A DNA stretch of 64,000 nt from Actinomycetota bacterium. GTDB taxonomy: Bacteria; Actinomycetota; Thermoleophilia; Gaiellales; Gaiellaceae. Shown piece by piece: positions 24,380-34,679 of the stretch (positions are counted from its first letter, which is position 1; each line of letters starts with the position of its first letter). The notes under the pieces are model-generated. The model was not told the DNA's origin. It did not search any database and saw only the letters and a program-made list of their open reading frames with translations. The DNA lies in contig PKYN01000009.1 in assembly GCA_003132665.1 (NCBI GenBank), positions 34,677 through 98,676 of the forward strand, given 5' to 3'. Position numbers and translations under genes: made by a program.

Positions 24380-24649
24380 ATGGCAGAAGATCCACTGCTC
24401 AGTGTCATTGATACGAAGCTGAGCGCAATTCTGGCGCTGTTGACTGACGTGCATCTCCGCGTTTACGGATCGCCGCGCCAACAGCGCGCGCGTTCGCTGG
24501 ATCGGATTCTCACGGACGCTGGTGTCTCCGCACGCGAGGCGGGCAAGCTGCTGGGCAAGACCGAGCGTGCAGTTCATCTATCGCTCCAGGCGGAGAAGAG
24601 CGGTCCTAAGAGAGGAACCAAAGCCGCCGCAGGCGGATCCAGCGACTAG
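24380..24649 (+). CDS. Small HTH protein 3 of the CHAT island (sigma region 4-like)
   Basis: An 89-residue protein again with a leucine-rich N-terminal helix (LLSVIDTKLSAILALL) and a sigma region 4-like HTH (LDRILTDAGVSAREAGKLLG, then KTERAVHLSLQAEK), plus a Gly/Lys-rich tail. It follows the CHAT gene by 29 bases. Its stop overlaps by 4 bases the end of the convergent adaptor-domain gene. It is the third paralogue of this layout in 2.4 kb. Confidence 0.72.
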   Translation: MAEDPLLSVIDTKLSAILALLTDVHLRVYGSPRQQRARSLDRILTDAGVSAREAGKLLGKTERAVHLSLQAEKSGPKRGTKAAAGGSSD

Positions 24650-24915
24650 CGCCTCGCGGCGATCTCGCACAAGGCATCAGCAAGGTCCTTTCGCCGGAGT
24701 TGGTTCACGTCAAAGAACTCCGGTGGGGCAGCGGCAGCCGCTCGCTCCGCTGACACGCCCGGCTGCCGTTCAACCGTGCGTATGACGAGCAGTGCCGCGT
24801 CGCCGGGATCACGCCAACCGCGCGTACGAAACTCGCTTAGCAGCCTGCGCAGGGCGTGCTTCGAGGAGATCCCGAAAGCTTCAAGGTAAAGCCCGCTGCG
24901 TGTGCTTGTCACCAT
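24646..24915 (-). CDS. Stand-alone adaptor-domain protein matching the CHAT protein N-terminus
   Basis: The frame is open to ATG 24966 (106 residues); ATG 24915 (89 residues) removes a tail that looks non-coding. No strong ribosome-binding site is visible for either. The C-terminal ~70 residues align with residues 4-75 of the CHAT protein with one gap. Shared motifs are RGW-x-D-x-GDAAL and P-x-x-F-x-D-x-N-x-x-RR-x-D, with at least twenty identities. A domain present once fused to a protease and once alone is the pattern of homotypic adaptor domains. The reverse orientation is unusual for the cassette. Coding status rests mainly on this similarity. Confidence 0.68.
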   Translation of the reverse strand: MVTSTRSGLYLEAFGISSKHALRRLLSEFRTRGWRDPGDAALLVIRTVERQPGVSAERAAAAAPPEFFDVNQLRRKDLADALCEIAARR

Positions 24916-25058
24916 TGGAGTGTGCGCCGGCGAGAGATGGGATGCACAGATCTCATCGCTCCCCATGATAGGTCGGAGCTCAGAGAGTGGGCATTCCGCT
25001 TTCTAGGTGCTCGAGTTTCTTGCCCCGGCCGTAGTACGACGAAACGAGCCCTGGGGGG

Positions 25059-25085
25059 CGAACACACGTTCGCTACAATGAGTAA
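25059..25085 (+). promoter_or_regulatory. LexA (SOS) box and -10 element of dnaE2
   Basis: CGAACACACGTTCG (25059-25072) matches the Gram-positive LexA consensus CGAAC-N4-GTTCG. TACAAT (25074-25079) directly downstream is a good -10 element. The GTG start at 25086 is 7 bases after it, the normal distance to a transcription start, so dnaE2 is probably transcribed as a leaderless mRNA repressed by LexA. No clear -35 is visible. Confidence 0.85.
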
Positions 25086-28000
25086 GTGAGACAGGCCGGT
25101 TCTCGCTCTCCTTCCTACGTCGAGCTCCATGCCCACTCGGCCTACTCCTTTCTGGACGGGGCCTCGCAGCCCGAGGAGCTGGCCGCCCGCGCCGTCGAGC
25201 TGGGCTACCAGGCGCTGGCGCTGACCGACCACGACGGCCTCTACGGCTCGCTCGAGTTCGCCCATGCCGCGAAAGCGCTGGGCCTGCGCCCGATCAGCGG
25301 CTGCGAACTGACGCTGGAGGGCCCGCCGGGGCGGGCGGGCTCGCACGTGACGGTTCTGGTGCAGGATCGCCGCGGCTACTCGAACCTCTGTCGCCTCGTC
25401 ACGCGGGCGCACGCGCACACGCGACCGCCCGGCCGGGAGCGGGAGCTGAGGCCGCCGGCTCTTCCGCTCGGGGATTTGATCGAGCAGAACGAAGGCCTCG
25501 TCTGTCTCTCCGGCTGCGCCCGGCACGGGCTCGGCGTGCGCGAGCCGAACGCCGTTCGCGCGCTGGCTCGCGCCTTCGGGCCGGAGCGCTTCTTCGTCGA
25601 GCTGCAGCGCCCCTACGAGCGCGGCGACGAGCGCCGAAACGCCGCCCTGCGCGAGCTGGCTCGGGGTCTCGGCCTTCAGACCGTGGCGACGGGCGACGTG
25701 CACGCCCACTGCCGCCGCCGCAGCCTGCTCCAGGACGTGCTCGTCGCCATCCGCGAGAACGGTTCGCTCGAGGCCTGCGAACAGGAAAGGCGCGGCAACC
25801 ACGAGTTCGTCCTGCTCTCGCCCGAGCAGATGGCGGAACGCTTTGCCGCCGATCCCGGCGCCGTGGCCCGCGCCGGCGAGCTGGCGGGCCGGCTCGAGTT
25901 CGACCTGACCGAGGAGCTCGGCTACCGCTACCCCGATTTCTCCGAGGGCGAGCCCGCGATCCGCCGCCTGGCGGGAGTCTGCGAGAGCGCCTTCGCCGAG
26001 CGCTATCCGCCGAATGCGCGCCTGAAAAGGCAGGCGGGCCTGAAAAAACAGGCGCGCATTCGGTTGGACGAGGAGCTTCGATTGATCGAGGAGCTGGGGC
26101 TGGCCGGTTTCTTCTGCCTGCACCACGAGGTGCTCGAGCTGGCGCGTGAGGTCGCCGCCCAGGTGCGCGGATCGGGTTCGCCGCGCAGCGTGCTTCCGCC
26201 CGGGCGCGGGCGCGGCAGCTCGGTCGGCTCGATCGTCTGCTACCTGACCGGGCTTTCACACGTCGACCCGGTCGCCGCCGAGCTCTCGCTCGGGCGCTTC
26301 CTGAACCGCGAGATGGCCGGCGTCCCCGACATCGACCTCGATTTCCCGCGCGACATCCGCGAGAAGCTGATCGTGCGCATCGTCGAGCGCTACGGAAAAG
26401 AGCACGCGGCGCTGGTGGCCAGCTTCTCGACCTACCGGGCGCGCGGTGCGATTCGCGACGTGGGCAAGGCGCTCGGGCTGCCCTTCGGCGAGCTGGAGCG
26501 ACTTGCTCGCCTGTCGGACACCTGGGACGCGTGCGGCGTGGCCGACGAGTTGAAGCGCCTGCCCGACGCCGAGCAAAAGTTGGGCTCCAAGCGCTGGCGC
26601 GCCTTCTCGGCTCTGACCGCCGAGATCGCGCGCCTGCCCCGCCACGTCTCCCAGCACCCGGGCGGCATGGTCATCTCCTCGCGCCCGCTGGTCGAGCTGG
26701 TGCCGGTGATGCCGGCGGCGATGCGCGGGCGCCAGATCTGCCAGTGGGACAAGGACTCCTGCGCCGACGCCGGCTTTCTCAAGATCGACCTGCTCGGGCT
26801 GGGCATGCTCTCGGCGGTCGAGAGCTGCGTCGAGGAGATCGCGCGCCTGCACGGCCAGCCGATCGACCTCTCGCGCATTCCGCTCGACGACAAGGCCATC
26901 TACGCCGAGATCCAGCGCGCCGACACGGTCGGCACCTTCCAGATCGAAAGCCGGGCCCAGATGCAGAGCCTGCCCCAGACGCTGCCCGCCGATCTCGACG
27001 ACCTGACCGTGCAGGTGGCGCTCGTGCGCCCGGGGCCGATCCAGGGCAAGGCCATCCATCCTTATGTCGAGCACCGCCGCCGCCTGCGCGCCGATCCGAC
27101 CTTTCAGGTGCCCTACGACCATCCGCTGCTCGAGCAGCCGCTGCAGGGGACGCTCGGGGTGGTCGTCTTCCAGGATCAGGTGCTGGAGGTGGCGATGGCG
27201 CTGGCCGGCTTCAGCGTGGGAGAGGCCGAGGGACTCCGCCGGGCGATGAGCCGCAAGCGTAGCGCCGAGGCGCTCGAGGCCTATCGCGAGCGCTTCATCG
27301 CCGGTTCGGCCGCGAAGGGCGTCAGCCCTGAGACGGCGAACCGCGTCTACGACAAGCTCTCCAGCTTCTCGGGCTTCGGCTTTCCCAAGTCGCACGCCGC
27401 GGCCTTCGCGCTGCTCGGCTACCAGTCGGCCTGGCTGCGCCACTACTACCCCGGCGAGTACCTGGCCTCGCTACTCAACGCCCAGCCGATGGGCTTCTAC
27501 TCGCCCGCGGCGCTGGTGCGCGATGCGCAGCGCCGCGGGCTCACGGTGCTGCCCGTGGACGTGAACGCGAGCGCCGCCACGAGCCAGGTCGAGGTCTCGA
27601 GCGGAGTCGAGGAGGGAGGGGTACGGATCGGCCTTTTGCTCGTGCGGGCGCTCGGGGAGGCGGGCGCGAAGGCGCTGGTCGCCGAGCGGGAGCGGGGAGG
27701 AGCCTTCGCCGACGTCTGCGCGCTGGCGCAGCGAAGCGGTCTCGACGAGCGCACGCTTGCCGAGCTCGTGGCGGCGGGCGCCTGCGACTCGTTCGGGCAG
27801 CCGCGCCGGGCGCTGCTCTGGCAGCTCGGCCTGGTGCCGCGCGACAAAAGCGTCCCCGGCTCGGGTGGCAAGGAGCGGCAGCTCGCTCTCTCCCTGCCGC
27901 CGACCGTCGCAACGCCGCCCCTGCCCGAGCAATCGGTCTGGGACAGGCTGCTTTCCGACTACCGCTCGACCGGGCTTTCCACCGGCGTCCACCCGCTTGC

Positions 28001-28376
28001 GCTGCTCCGGCCCGAGCTTCCGCCCGGCACCCTCGGCTCGGTCGATCTTCCCGCGGCGCGGAACGGCTCCCGCGTCGCCGTCGCCGGCCTGGTCGTCGCG
28101 CGCCAGCGCCCACCGACCGCAAACGGCGTCACCTTCCTGCTGCTCGAAGACGAGACCGGGCCGCTGAACGTGATCGTGATGCCGCCGCTCTATGCCCAAA
28201 ACCGCGCCCTGGTGCGCGGCGAGCCGATTTTGCTCGCGCGCGGCCGCCTGCAACGATCGGGCGGCACGATCAACGTAATCGCCGACGAGCTGCAGAGCCT
28301 TCTACCGCTCGCGCACCGGCTCTCGGCCGGCGCCGACGTGCACGGCTCGCTGCCGGGCATTCACAGCTTCCACTGA
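25086..28376 (+). CDS. dnaE2: Error-prone DNA polymerase III alpha subunit DnaE2
   Basis: A 1096-residue SOS polymerase that performs mutagenic translesion synthesis with ImuB. Seen: N-terminal PHP domain (ELHAHSAYSFLDGAS, LTDHDGLYG); polymerase palm with PDIDLDFPRDIRE and LKIDLLGLGML for catalytic aspartates; RPGPIQGKAIHPY; fingers FSGFGFPKSHAAAFALL; HhH region and a C-terminal OB fold (VAVAGLVVARQRPPTANG, TFLLLEDETG). Length is typical of DnaE2 and shorter than replicative DnaE1. The GTG start at 25086 gives the conserved N-terminus. It has its own LexA box, because the CHAT island separates it from imuB. Confidence 0.94.
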   Translation: MRQAGSRSPSYVELHAHSAYSFLDGASQPEELAARAVELGYQALALTDHDGLYGSLEFAHAAKALGLRPISGCELTLEGPPGRAGSHVTVLVQDRRGYSNLCRLVTRAHAHTRPPGRERELRPPALPLGDLIEQNEGLVCLSGCARHGLGVREPNAVRALARAFGPERFFVELQRPYERGDERRNAALRELARGLGLQTVATGDVHAHCRRRSLLQDVLVAIRENGSLEACEQERRGNHEFVLLSPEQMAERFAADPGAVARAGELAGRLEFDLTEELGYRYPDFSEGEPAIRRLAGVCESAFAERYPPNARLKRQAGLKKQARIRLDEELRLIEELGLAGFFCLHHEVLELAREVAAQVRGSGSPRSVLPPGRGRGSSVGSIVCYLTGLSHVDPVAAELSLGRFLNREMAGVPDIDLDFPRDIREKLIVRIVERYGKEHAALVASFSTYRARGAIRDVGKALGLPFGELERLARLSDTWDACGVADELKRLPDAEQKLGSKRWRAFSALTAEIARLPRHVSQHPGGMVISSRPLVELVPVMPAAMRGRQICQWDKDSCADAGFLKIDLLGLGMLSAVESCVEEIARLHGQPIDLSRIPLDDKAIYAEIQRADTVGTFQIESRAQMQSLPQTLPADLDDLTVQVALVRPGPIQGKAIHPYVEHRRRLRADPTFQVPYDHPLLEQPLQGTLGVVVFQDQVLEVAMALAGFSVGEAEGLRRAMSRKRSAEALEAYRERFIAGSAAKGVSPETANRVYDKLSSFSGFGFPKSHAAAFALLGYQSAWLRHYYPGEYLASLLNAQPMGFYSPAALVRDAQRRGLTVLPVDVNASAATSQVEVSSGVEEGGVRIGLLLVRALGEAGAKALVAERERGGAFADVCALAQRSGLDERTLAELVAAGACDSFGQPRRALLWQLGLVPRDKSVPGSGGKERQLALSLPPTVATPPLPEQSVWDRLLSDYRSTGLSTGVHPLALLRPELPPGTLGSVDLPAARNGSRVAVAGLVVARQRPPTANGVTFLLLEDETGPLNVIVMPPLYAQNRALVRGEPILLARGRLQRSGGTINVIADELQSLLPLAHRLSAGADVHGSLPGIHSFH

Positions 28377-28425
28377 ATCACCCGCGCGTTTCCCACCTCT
28401 TATCGGCGGTGAGAATAACGGGATC

Positions 28426-28956
28426 GTGCCGACTACTTTGATCGCGTTTGGACGACGCGGGCATCGCTACGCGGCGCTCGCTCTGGCGATTCTGCTCGTG
28501 GGGACGGGTGCGCTTGCCGGCTGTTCGAGCTCGAGTCACACCCGCGTTCGGGCCGAGACGCAAGCGTGCAGTTCTCGGGTGTTGTACGGCACGCTGCCGG
28601 TTTGGGCGCGCGCGGGATTCAGCAATCCCAAGCCGCGCATGCCGCACGTTCTCAGCGCGTCGGGAAAGATCACCGCAATCCTCTGGGCCAACCCTCTGCT
28701 TTCACCCCCGCCGAGAGATCACAGCAACAAGATCCTCTGGGTCGCGCGCGCGGCGGATTCTTCCGGCTCCGACCTGCTGATCAGCGCCCAGCGGATGAAC
28801 GGAGCGAGCAAGATCGGCTCGCCTGTAGCGCGTCGGCTGAGCGGTGGGCCAGGACCGTCGATCATCAACATGCCCGCCGCGGGTTGCTGGCGGTTCACCC
28901 TGCGCTGGGGCGGGCGGCGCGACGCCATCGACCTCAGGTACGTCGCAAACCGCTGA
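28426..28956 (+). CDS. Predicted lipoprotein, unknown function
   Basis: A 176-residue protein with an N-terminal hydrophobic helix and lipobox LAGC at about residues 30-33, followed by a Ser-rich linker. The mature part contains a WRFTLRWGGRRDAIDLRY ending, resembling the C-terminus of small beta-sandwich lipoproteins. No family was recognised with confidence. The GTG start gives a complete signal peptide; no strong ribosome-binding site is seen. It lies 49 bases after dnaE2 and is probably independent of it. Confidence 0.68.
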   Translation: MPTTLIAFGRRGHRYAALALAILLVGTGALAGCSSSSHTRVRAETQACSSRVLYGTLPVWARAGFSNPKPRMPHVLSASGKITAILWANPLLSPPPRDHSNKILWVARAADSSGSDLLISAQRMNGASKIGSPVARRLSGGPGPSIINMPAAGCWRFTLRWGGRRDAIDLRYVANR

Positions 28957-29102
28957 GATATGGCACCGCCTCGGGGAAGCCCCGGTTCCACGAGTGCAAC
29001 AGCTTTCACTAGCTGGGGACAGTTATCTGCACGAAGTTTCCCGTCAATCGGGGCCGGGCAGCCTGTATCTGAGATGCGATCCTCTCTTCCGGCGCCGCCC
29101 TC

Positions 29103-30983
<1,881 letters not shown>

Positions 30984-30986
30984 CAA

Positions 30987-31047
30987 CCGGTGAAAGTCGG
31001 CCCGCGTGGCGGGCCTAGACTTTCGCCGGCGTACCTCTGAGTACGAG
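30987..31047 (+). repeat. Hairpin element of the interspersed repeat family
   Basis: CCGGTGAAAGTC (30987-30998) pairs with GACTTTCGCCGG (31018-31029) with one G-U; inside it GGCCCGC pairs with GCGGGCC around a GTG loop, leaving a 2-base TA bulge. A GTAC-CTCTGA-GTAC element follows at 31031-31044. The design matches the hairpin after secA (58723-58764). Lying 4 bases after the GH15 stop, it could also act as a terminator. Confidence 0.7.
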
Positions 31048-31223
31048 CCTAAGCGCCATCACAGCCGCGGTCAGCTACACGATCGCGCTCGCCGGCTTGC
31101 CCGTAAGAGCCTCCGATCAGAAGAAACAACCGCGCTCGTGAGCCACGCCGCGGCTAATCGGAGACGGCCTCTCGTCTCGCTACGATGACCTCTCCGATAC
31201 GGAACGAGCGAGGGGGCAGCGCA

Positions 31224-32510
31224 ATGGCATCTGAGAGTCTCGATCTCTATCGCTCGGCCGGACTGAGCGAGGTCGATCCGGATATCGCCGCCCTGCTCGG
31301 GCGCGAGCTCGAGCGCCAGCGCGGGACGGTCGAGCTGATCGCGTCGGAGAACTTCACCTGGCCGGGCGTGCTCGAGGCCTTGGGCTCGATGGCCACCAAC
31401 AAGTACGCCGAGGGCTATCCGGGCAAGCGCTACTACGGCGGCTGCGAGGTCGTGGACGAGATCGAGCAGCTGGCGATCGACCGGGTCAAGGCGCTGTTCG
31501 GTGCCGAGCACGCCAACGTGCAGGCGCACGCCGGCGCGATGACCAACACGGCCGTCTATCTCGCCTGCCTGGAGCCCGGCGACACGATCCTCTCGCTCTC
31601 GCTCGCGCACGGCGGCCACCTCTCGCACGGCCTCAAGGTGAACATCTCCGGGAAGCTCTACAACATCGTCTCCTACGGAGTCAGCCGCGACGACCACCGC
31701 ATCGACTTCGATCAGGTGCGCGCCCTCGCGCTGGAGCACAAGCCCAAGCTGATCATCTGCGGCGGCTCGGCCTACCCGCGCATCGTCGAGGCCGACAAGT
31801 TCCGCCAGATCGCCGACGAGGTGGGCGCGCTCCTGCTCTGCGACATGGCTCACTTCGCCGGGCTGGTCGCCGCCGGATTGCACCCCAACCCCGTGCCCTA
31901 CTGCGACTTCGTCACCTCGACCACGCACAAGACGCTGGCTGGCCCGCGTGCTGGCTTCATCCTCTGCAAGGCCGAACACGCCCAGGCCGTCGACCGCGGC
32001 ATCTTCCCCGGACTGCAGGGAGGGCCGCTCTTGCACACGATCGCGGCCAAGGCGACCTGCTTCAAGCTCGCCGCGTCGGAGCCCTTCAAGGCCTACCAGC
32101 GGCAGGTGCGCGCGAACGCCGACCGGCTCGCCGCCGACCTGCTGGCGGGCGGTCTGGACATCATCACCGGCGGCACCGACACGCACCTCCTCTGCGTCGA
32201 TCTGCGCTCGACCGAGTGGACGGGCAAGGACGCCGAGGATCGTCTGCACGAGGTGCAGGTGACGGTCAACAAGAACGCCATTCCCTTCGACGAGCGCCCG
32301 CCGACGGTGACCTCGGGCCTGAGACTGGGCTCGCCCGCCGTCACTATGCGCGGCTTCGACCAGGAGGACATGGCCGAGGTGGCCGGGATCATCGTCGCCG
32401 CGTTGGCGGAGAACGCCGAGCTCGAGGCGCTTCGCGCGCGCTCGGCGGCGCTGTGCGCCAAGCATCCGCTCTACCCGGGCTTCCGCGGCTACTGCAGCTA
32501 CGGGCAGTAG
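31224..32510 (+). CDS. glyA: Serine hydroxymethyltransferase
   Basis: PLP enzyme interconverting serine and glycine and charging tetrahydrofolate with a one-carbon unit. Seen: [13 protein letters not shown] segment [32 protein letters not shown], the PLP lysine in [13 protein letters not shown] (near residue 236), [17 protein letters not shown] and [15 protein letters not shown]. At 428 residues it is complete. ATG 31224 has a GAGGGGG ribosome-binding site upstream; a frame from 31185 adds a non-conserved leader. The upstream gap of about 180 bases contains a CTCCGAT/ATCGGAG inverted repeat but no riboswitch I recognise. glyA next to wecA and the atp genes is an actinobacterial arrangement. 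Confidence 0.95.
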   Translation: MASESLDLYRSAGLSEVDPDIAALLGRELERQRGTVELIASENFTWPGVLEALGSMATNKYAEGYPGKRYYGGCEVVDEIEQLAIDRVKALFGAEHANVQAHAGAMTNTAVYLACLEPGDTILSLSLAHGGHLSHGLKVNISGKLYNIVSYGVSRDDHRIDFDQVRALALEHKPKLIICGGSAYPRIVEADKFRQIADEVGALLLCDMAHFAGLVAAGLHPNPVPYCDFVTSTTHKTLAGPRAGFILCKAEHAQAVDRGIFPGLQGGPLLHTIAAKATCFKLAASEPFKAYQRQVRANADRLAADLLAGGLDIITGGTDTHLLCVDLRSTEWTGKDAEDRLHEVQVTVNKNAIPFDERPPTVTSGLRLGSPAVTMRGFDQEDMAEVAGIIVAALAENAELEALRARSAALCAKHPLYPGFRGYCSYGQ

Positions 32511-32523
32511 TACGGTTACCGGG

Positions 32524-33663
32524 ATGAGTCTGGCGCCTCAGCTCGCCGCGATCCACATGCCCCGCGAGGTCATCTTCGGCTTCGTGCTCGCGCTGGTGAT
32601 CGTGCTTGCGCTGACGCCGCTGGTAGGCTCGCTGGCCCGGCGCGTCGGCGCGGTCGACGAGCCGGGGGAGAGGCGCCTGAACGAGCTGCCGATTCCCAGG
32701 TTGGGCGGAATCGCGCTCTTCTTCGCCATCTTCGTGCCGGCGCTCGCCTTCCTCGATCTCTCCCGGCCGCTACGCGCGATCCTGATCGGGGCGAGCATCG
32801 CGACCGTCGTGGGAGCGATCGACGACGCCCGCGATCTCGTCTGGTGGCAGAAGTTGAGCGGTCAGGCGCTGGCCGCCGGCGTGACCGCCGGGCTCGGCGT
32901 CTACGTCGATCGCTTCACCTTCCCCGTCATCGGCGTGGGGGCGCTGCCGAAGTGGCTCGGGATCGCGCTCACCATCCTCTGGATCGTGGCGATCATGAAC
33001 ATGGTCAACTTCCTCGACGGGCTGGACGGGCTCGCCGCCGGGGTCTGCGCCATCTCCGCCGTCACCTTCTGTGTGATCGCACTCTCGCTCGGTCGCGCTC
33101 AACCGGCGATCCTGTCCGCGATCGTCTTCGGCGCCGCGCTCGGCTTCCTGCGCCACAACTTCTATCCGGCGCGCATCTTCATGGGCGACTCGGGCGCGCT
33201 GCTGCTCGGCTTCGTGCTCGCGGCGATCTCGATCGAGGGCCTGCTCAAGACGGCCGCGGTCGTCGCTCTCGCCTTCCCCCTGCTCGTGCTGGCGATCCCG
33301 ATCATCGACACCTCGTTCGTCGTCGCCAAGCGCATCAAGCACGGCAAGCCGATCTACTCGGCCGATCGCTTCCACCTCCACCACCGCTTCATCGATCGCG
33401 GCTTCAGCCAGCGCCGCGCCGTATTGACGATGTACATGTGGTGCGCGACGCTGGCCGGGGCGGCGATCGCAACTCGCTTCCTGGCCCCGCACGCCCACGG
33501 CCACTGGCAGCTATGGTCGAGCATCGCCGACGTGGTCATCGGGCTGGCGGTGATCACCGCCTCGGCCTACATCGTCTACGTGCTCGAGATCGTCAAGGTG
33601 ACGAGCCCGCGCGCCCGCAGACGGCGAAGGCGGGCGGCCGAGCAAGAGCGGCGCTCGGCTTGA
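32524..33663 (+). CDS. Undecaprenyl-phosphate sugar-1-phosphate transferase (WecA/MraY family)
   Basis: A 379-residue polytopic membrane enzyme that moves a HexNAc-1-phosphate from a UDP-sugar to undecaprenyl phosphate, starting a cell-surface polymer. Seen: DEPGERRLNELPIPRLGG, GAIDDARDLVWWQKL, NFLDGLDGLAAG with the catalytic Asp pair, RIFMGDSGALLLGF, and HLHHRFIDRG, the WecA-type HIH/HLHH motif that separates it from MraY. About 10-11 transmembrane segments are evident, and the tail is Arg-rich. It starts 13 bases after glyA. Downstream LCP and UDP-glucose dehydrogenase genes could serve the same polymer. Confidence 0.9.
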   Translation: MSLAPQLAAIHMPREVIFGFVLALVIVLALTPLVGSLARRVGAVDEPGERRLNELPIPRLGGIALFFAIFVPALAFLDLSRPLRAILIGASIATVVGAIDDARDLVWWQKLSGQALAAGVTAGLGVYVDRFTFPVIGVGALPKWLGIALTILWIVAIMNMVNFLDGLDGLAAGVCAISAVTFCVIALSLGRAQPAILSAIVFGAALGFLRHNFYPARIFMGDSGALLLGFVLAAISIEGLLKTAAVVALAFPLLVLAIPIIDTSFVVAKRIKHGKPIYSADRFHLHHRFIDRGFSQRRAVLTMYMWCATLAGAAIATRFLAPHAHGHWQLWSSIADVVIGLAVITASAYIVYVLEIVKVTSPRARRRRRRAAEQERRSA

Positions 33664-33690
33664 GGCCGTCGCACCCGCTTACTAGAGTCA

Positions 33691-34392
33691 ATGATCATGC
33701 CGCCGCGAGCCGCTCTCGGTTCGACCGTTCGTTTGGCTTTTGCGTTCACGATCGCCGCAGCTCTGCTTTCCGGCTGCGCTAGCACGGTTGCGAAGAAAAG
33801 CGCGAAAGCGGCGTCCGAGCCCGCTGCCGCGAAATGGAAGGCGAAGGACTGCCAGCCCGCAGGCAGCCATGGCTCGACCTCGTATCTCCTTTGCGTGCAG
33901 CCGAACGATGATCAGCACGGCACGTTCCTTCGCGTAGAGGGAGGGAGGAAGACAACACTGCCGCTCGAGCCTCCAGGGCCGACCCGGTCTGGTTCCATGG
34001 CCGGAAGCGTCGGACACTGGGCGTGGGCCGCTCTCTCTCCCGACGGCTCCCGTTTCCTCGCTCAATGGTCGGCGGAATGCGAGGTTCCGATCGCCTTCTT
34101 CGTCTCGCTCGAAGGTGGCAAGCCCGTTTCCGTCAGCGGTGAGAGCGATTGGACGGCGAGTCCGAACACCGAGGGTTTCGGCTGGACGAGCGACGGTCGA
34201 GCGATTGTCTTCATACCGACGAAACCGGCCTGTGGCTCGGGCATCTTCCGTCCGGGCATCTATCTGGTCGGGAGCGACTGCCTGCAGAAACTGATCTGGC
34301 GCGGCAACGAGCCTCCGCCCAAGCTCGAGCGCTCGCTCGAGCCGCGCACCATCGGTCAGCTGAGAAAGATTCTCGGCCCAAACGCCTCGTAA
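33691..34392 (+). CDS. Predicted lipoprotein, unknown function
   Basis: A 233-residue protein with an N-terminal signal sequence and lipobox LLSGCA at about 26-31, then a basic Lys/Ala stretch. The mature region has paired strands such as WAWAALSPDGSRFLAQW and GFGWTSDGRAIVFIP, reminiscent of WD40/TolB-like single blades, but too few repeats are present for a full propeller. It lies 27 bases after the WecA-like gene and 57 bases before the ATP synthase genes. Function unknown. Confidence 0.7.
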   Translation: MIMPPRAALGSTVRLAFAFTIAAALLSGCASTVAKKSAKAASEPAAAKWKAKDCQPAGSHGSTSYLLCVQPNDDQHGTFLRVEGGRKTTLPLEPPGPTRSGSMAGSVGHWAWAALSPDGSRFLAQWSAECEVPIAFFVSLEGGKPVSVSGESDWTASPNTEGFGWTSDGRAIVFIPTKPACGSGIFRPGIYLVGSDCLQKLIWRGNEPPPKLERSLEPRTIGQLRKILGPNAS

Positions 34393-34448
34393 GCGAAATC
34401 GCAGCGCCAGAGCGGGTTTCCCCGTCCCCTTGTCGGTTCGAGCGCAGG

Positions 34449-34679
34449 ATGAGCTCTGGTATCCTCGGCGCCGGCATGGAGCGTTCACCGCGCCCGTCTT
34501 TTGAGCCCGCGGGGGCCGGTGGACTCCTTGTTGCGACGACCTTGGTACTGGCGGGTATCGGCGCGCTTGTCGGTTGGGCGCTGGGCGGTGTCGGAGTCGG
34601 AGCGGCGGCCGGAGCGGCCGCAGGAATTCCCGCGGGTATCTTCGTCGTCTACCGACGCTACCGGGGGTATTTCAGCTGA
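34449..34679 (+). CDS. Small membrane protein, AtpZ/AtpI-like
   Basis: A 76-residue protein with two glycine/alanine-rich hydrophobic helices (about 24-47 and 50-66) and a basic VVYRRYRGYF end, similar to the AtpZ ('F0F1-ATPase subunit') family that precedes ATP synthase operons and is implicated in assembly or Mg2+ uptake. ATG 34449 and ATG 34476 are both possible starts. Its stop overlaps the next gene. Assignment rests on size, topology and position. Confidence 0.65.
   Translation: MSSGILGAGMERSPRPSFEPAGAGGLLVATTLVLAGIGALVGWALGGVGVGAAAGAAAGIPAGIFVVYRRYRGYFS

Noticed and set aside
30984..31223. Possible glycine or other riboswitch before glyA
   Set aside because: Only a repeat-family hairpin and a short CTCCGAT/ATCGGAG inverted repeat are seen; no tandem aptamer pattern.
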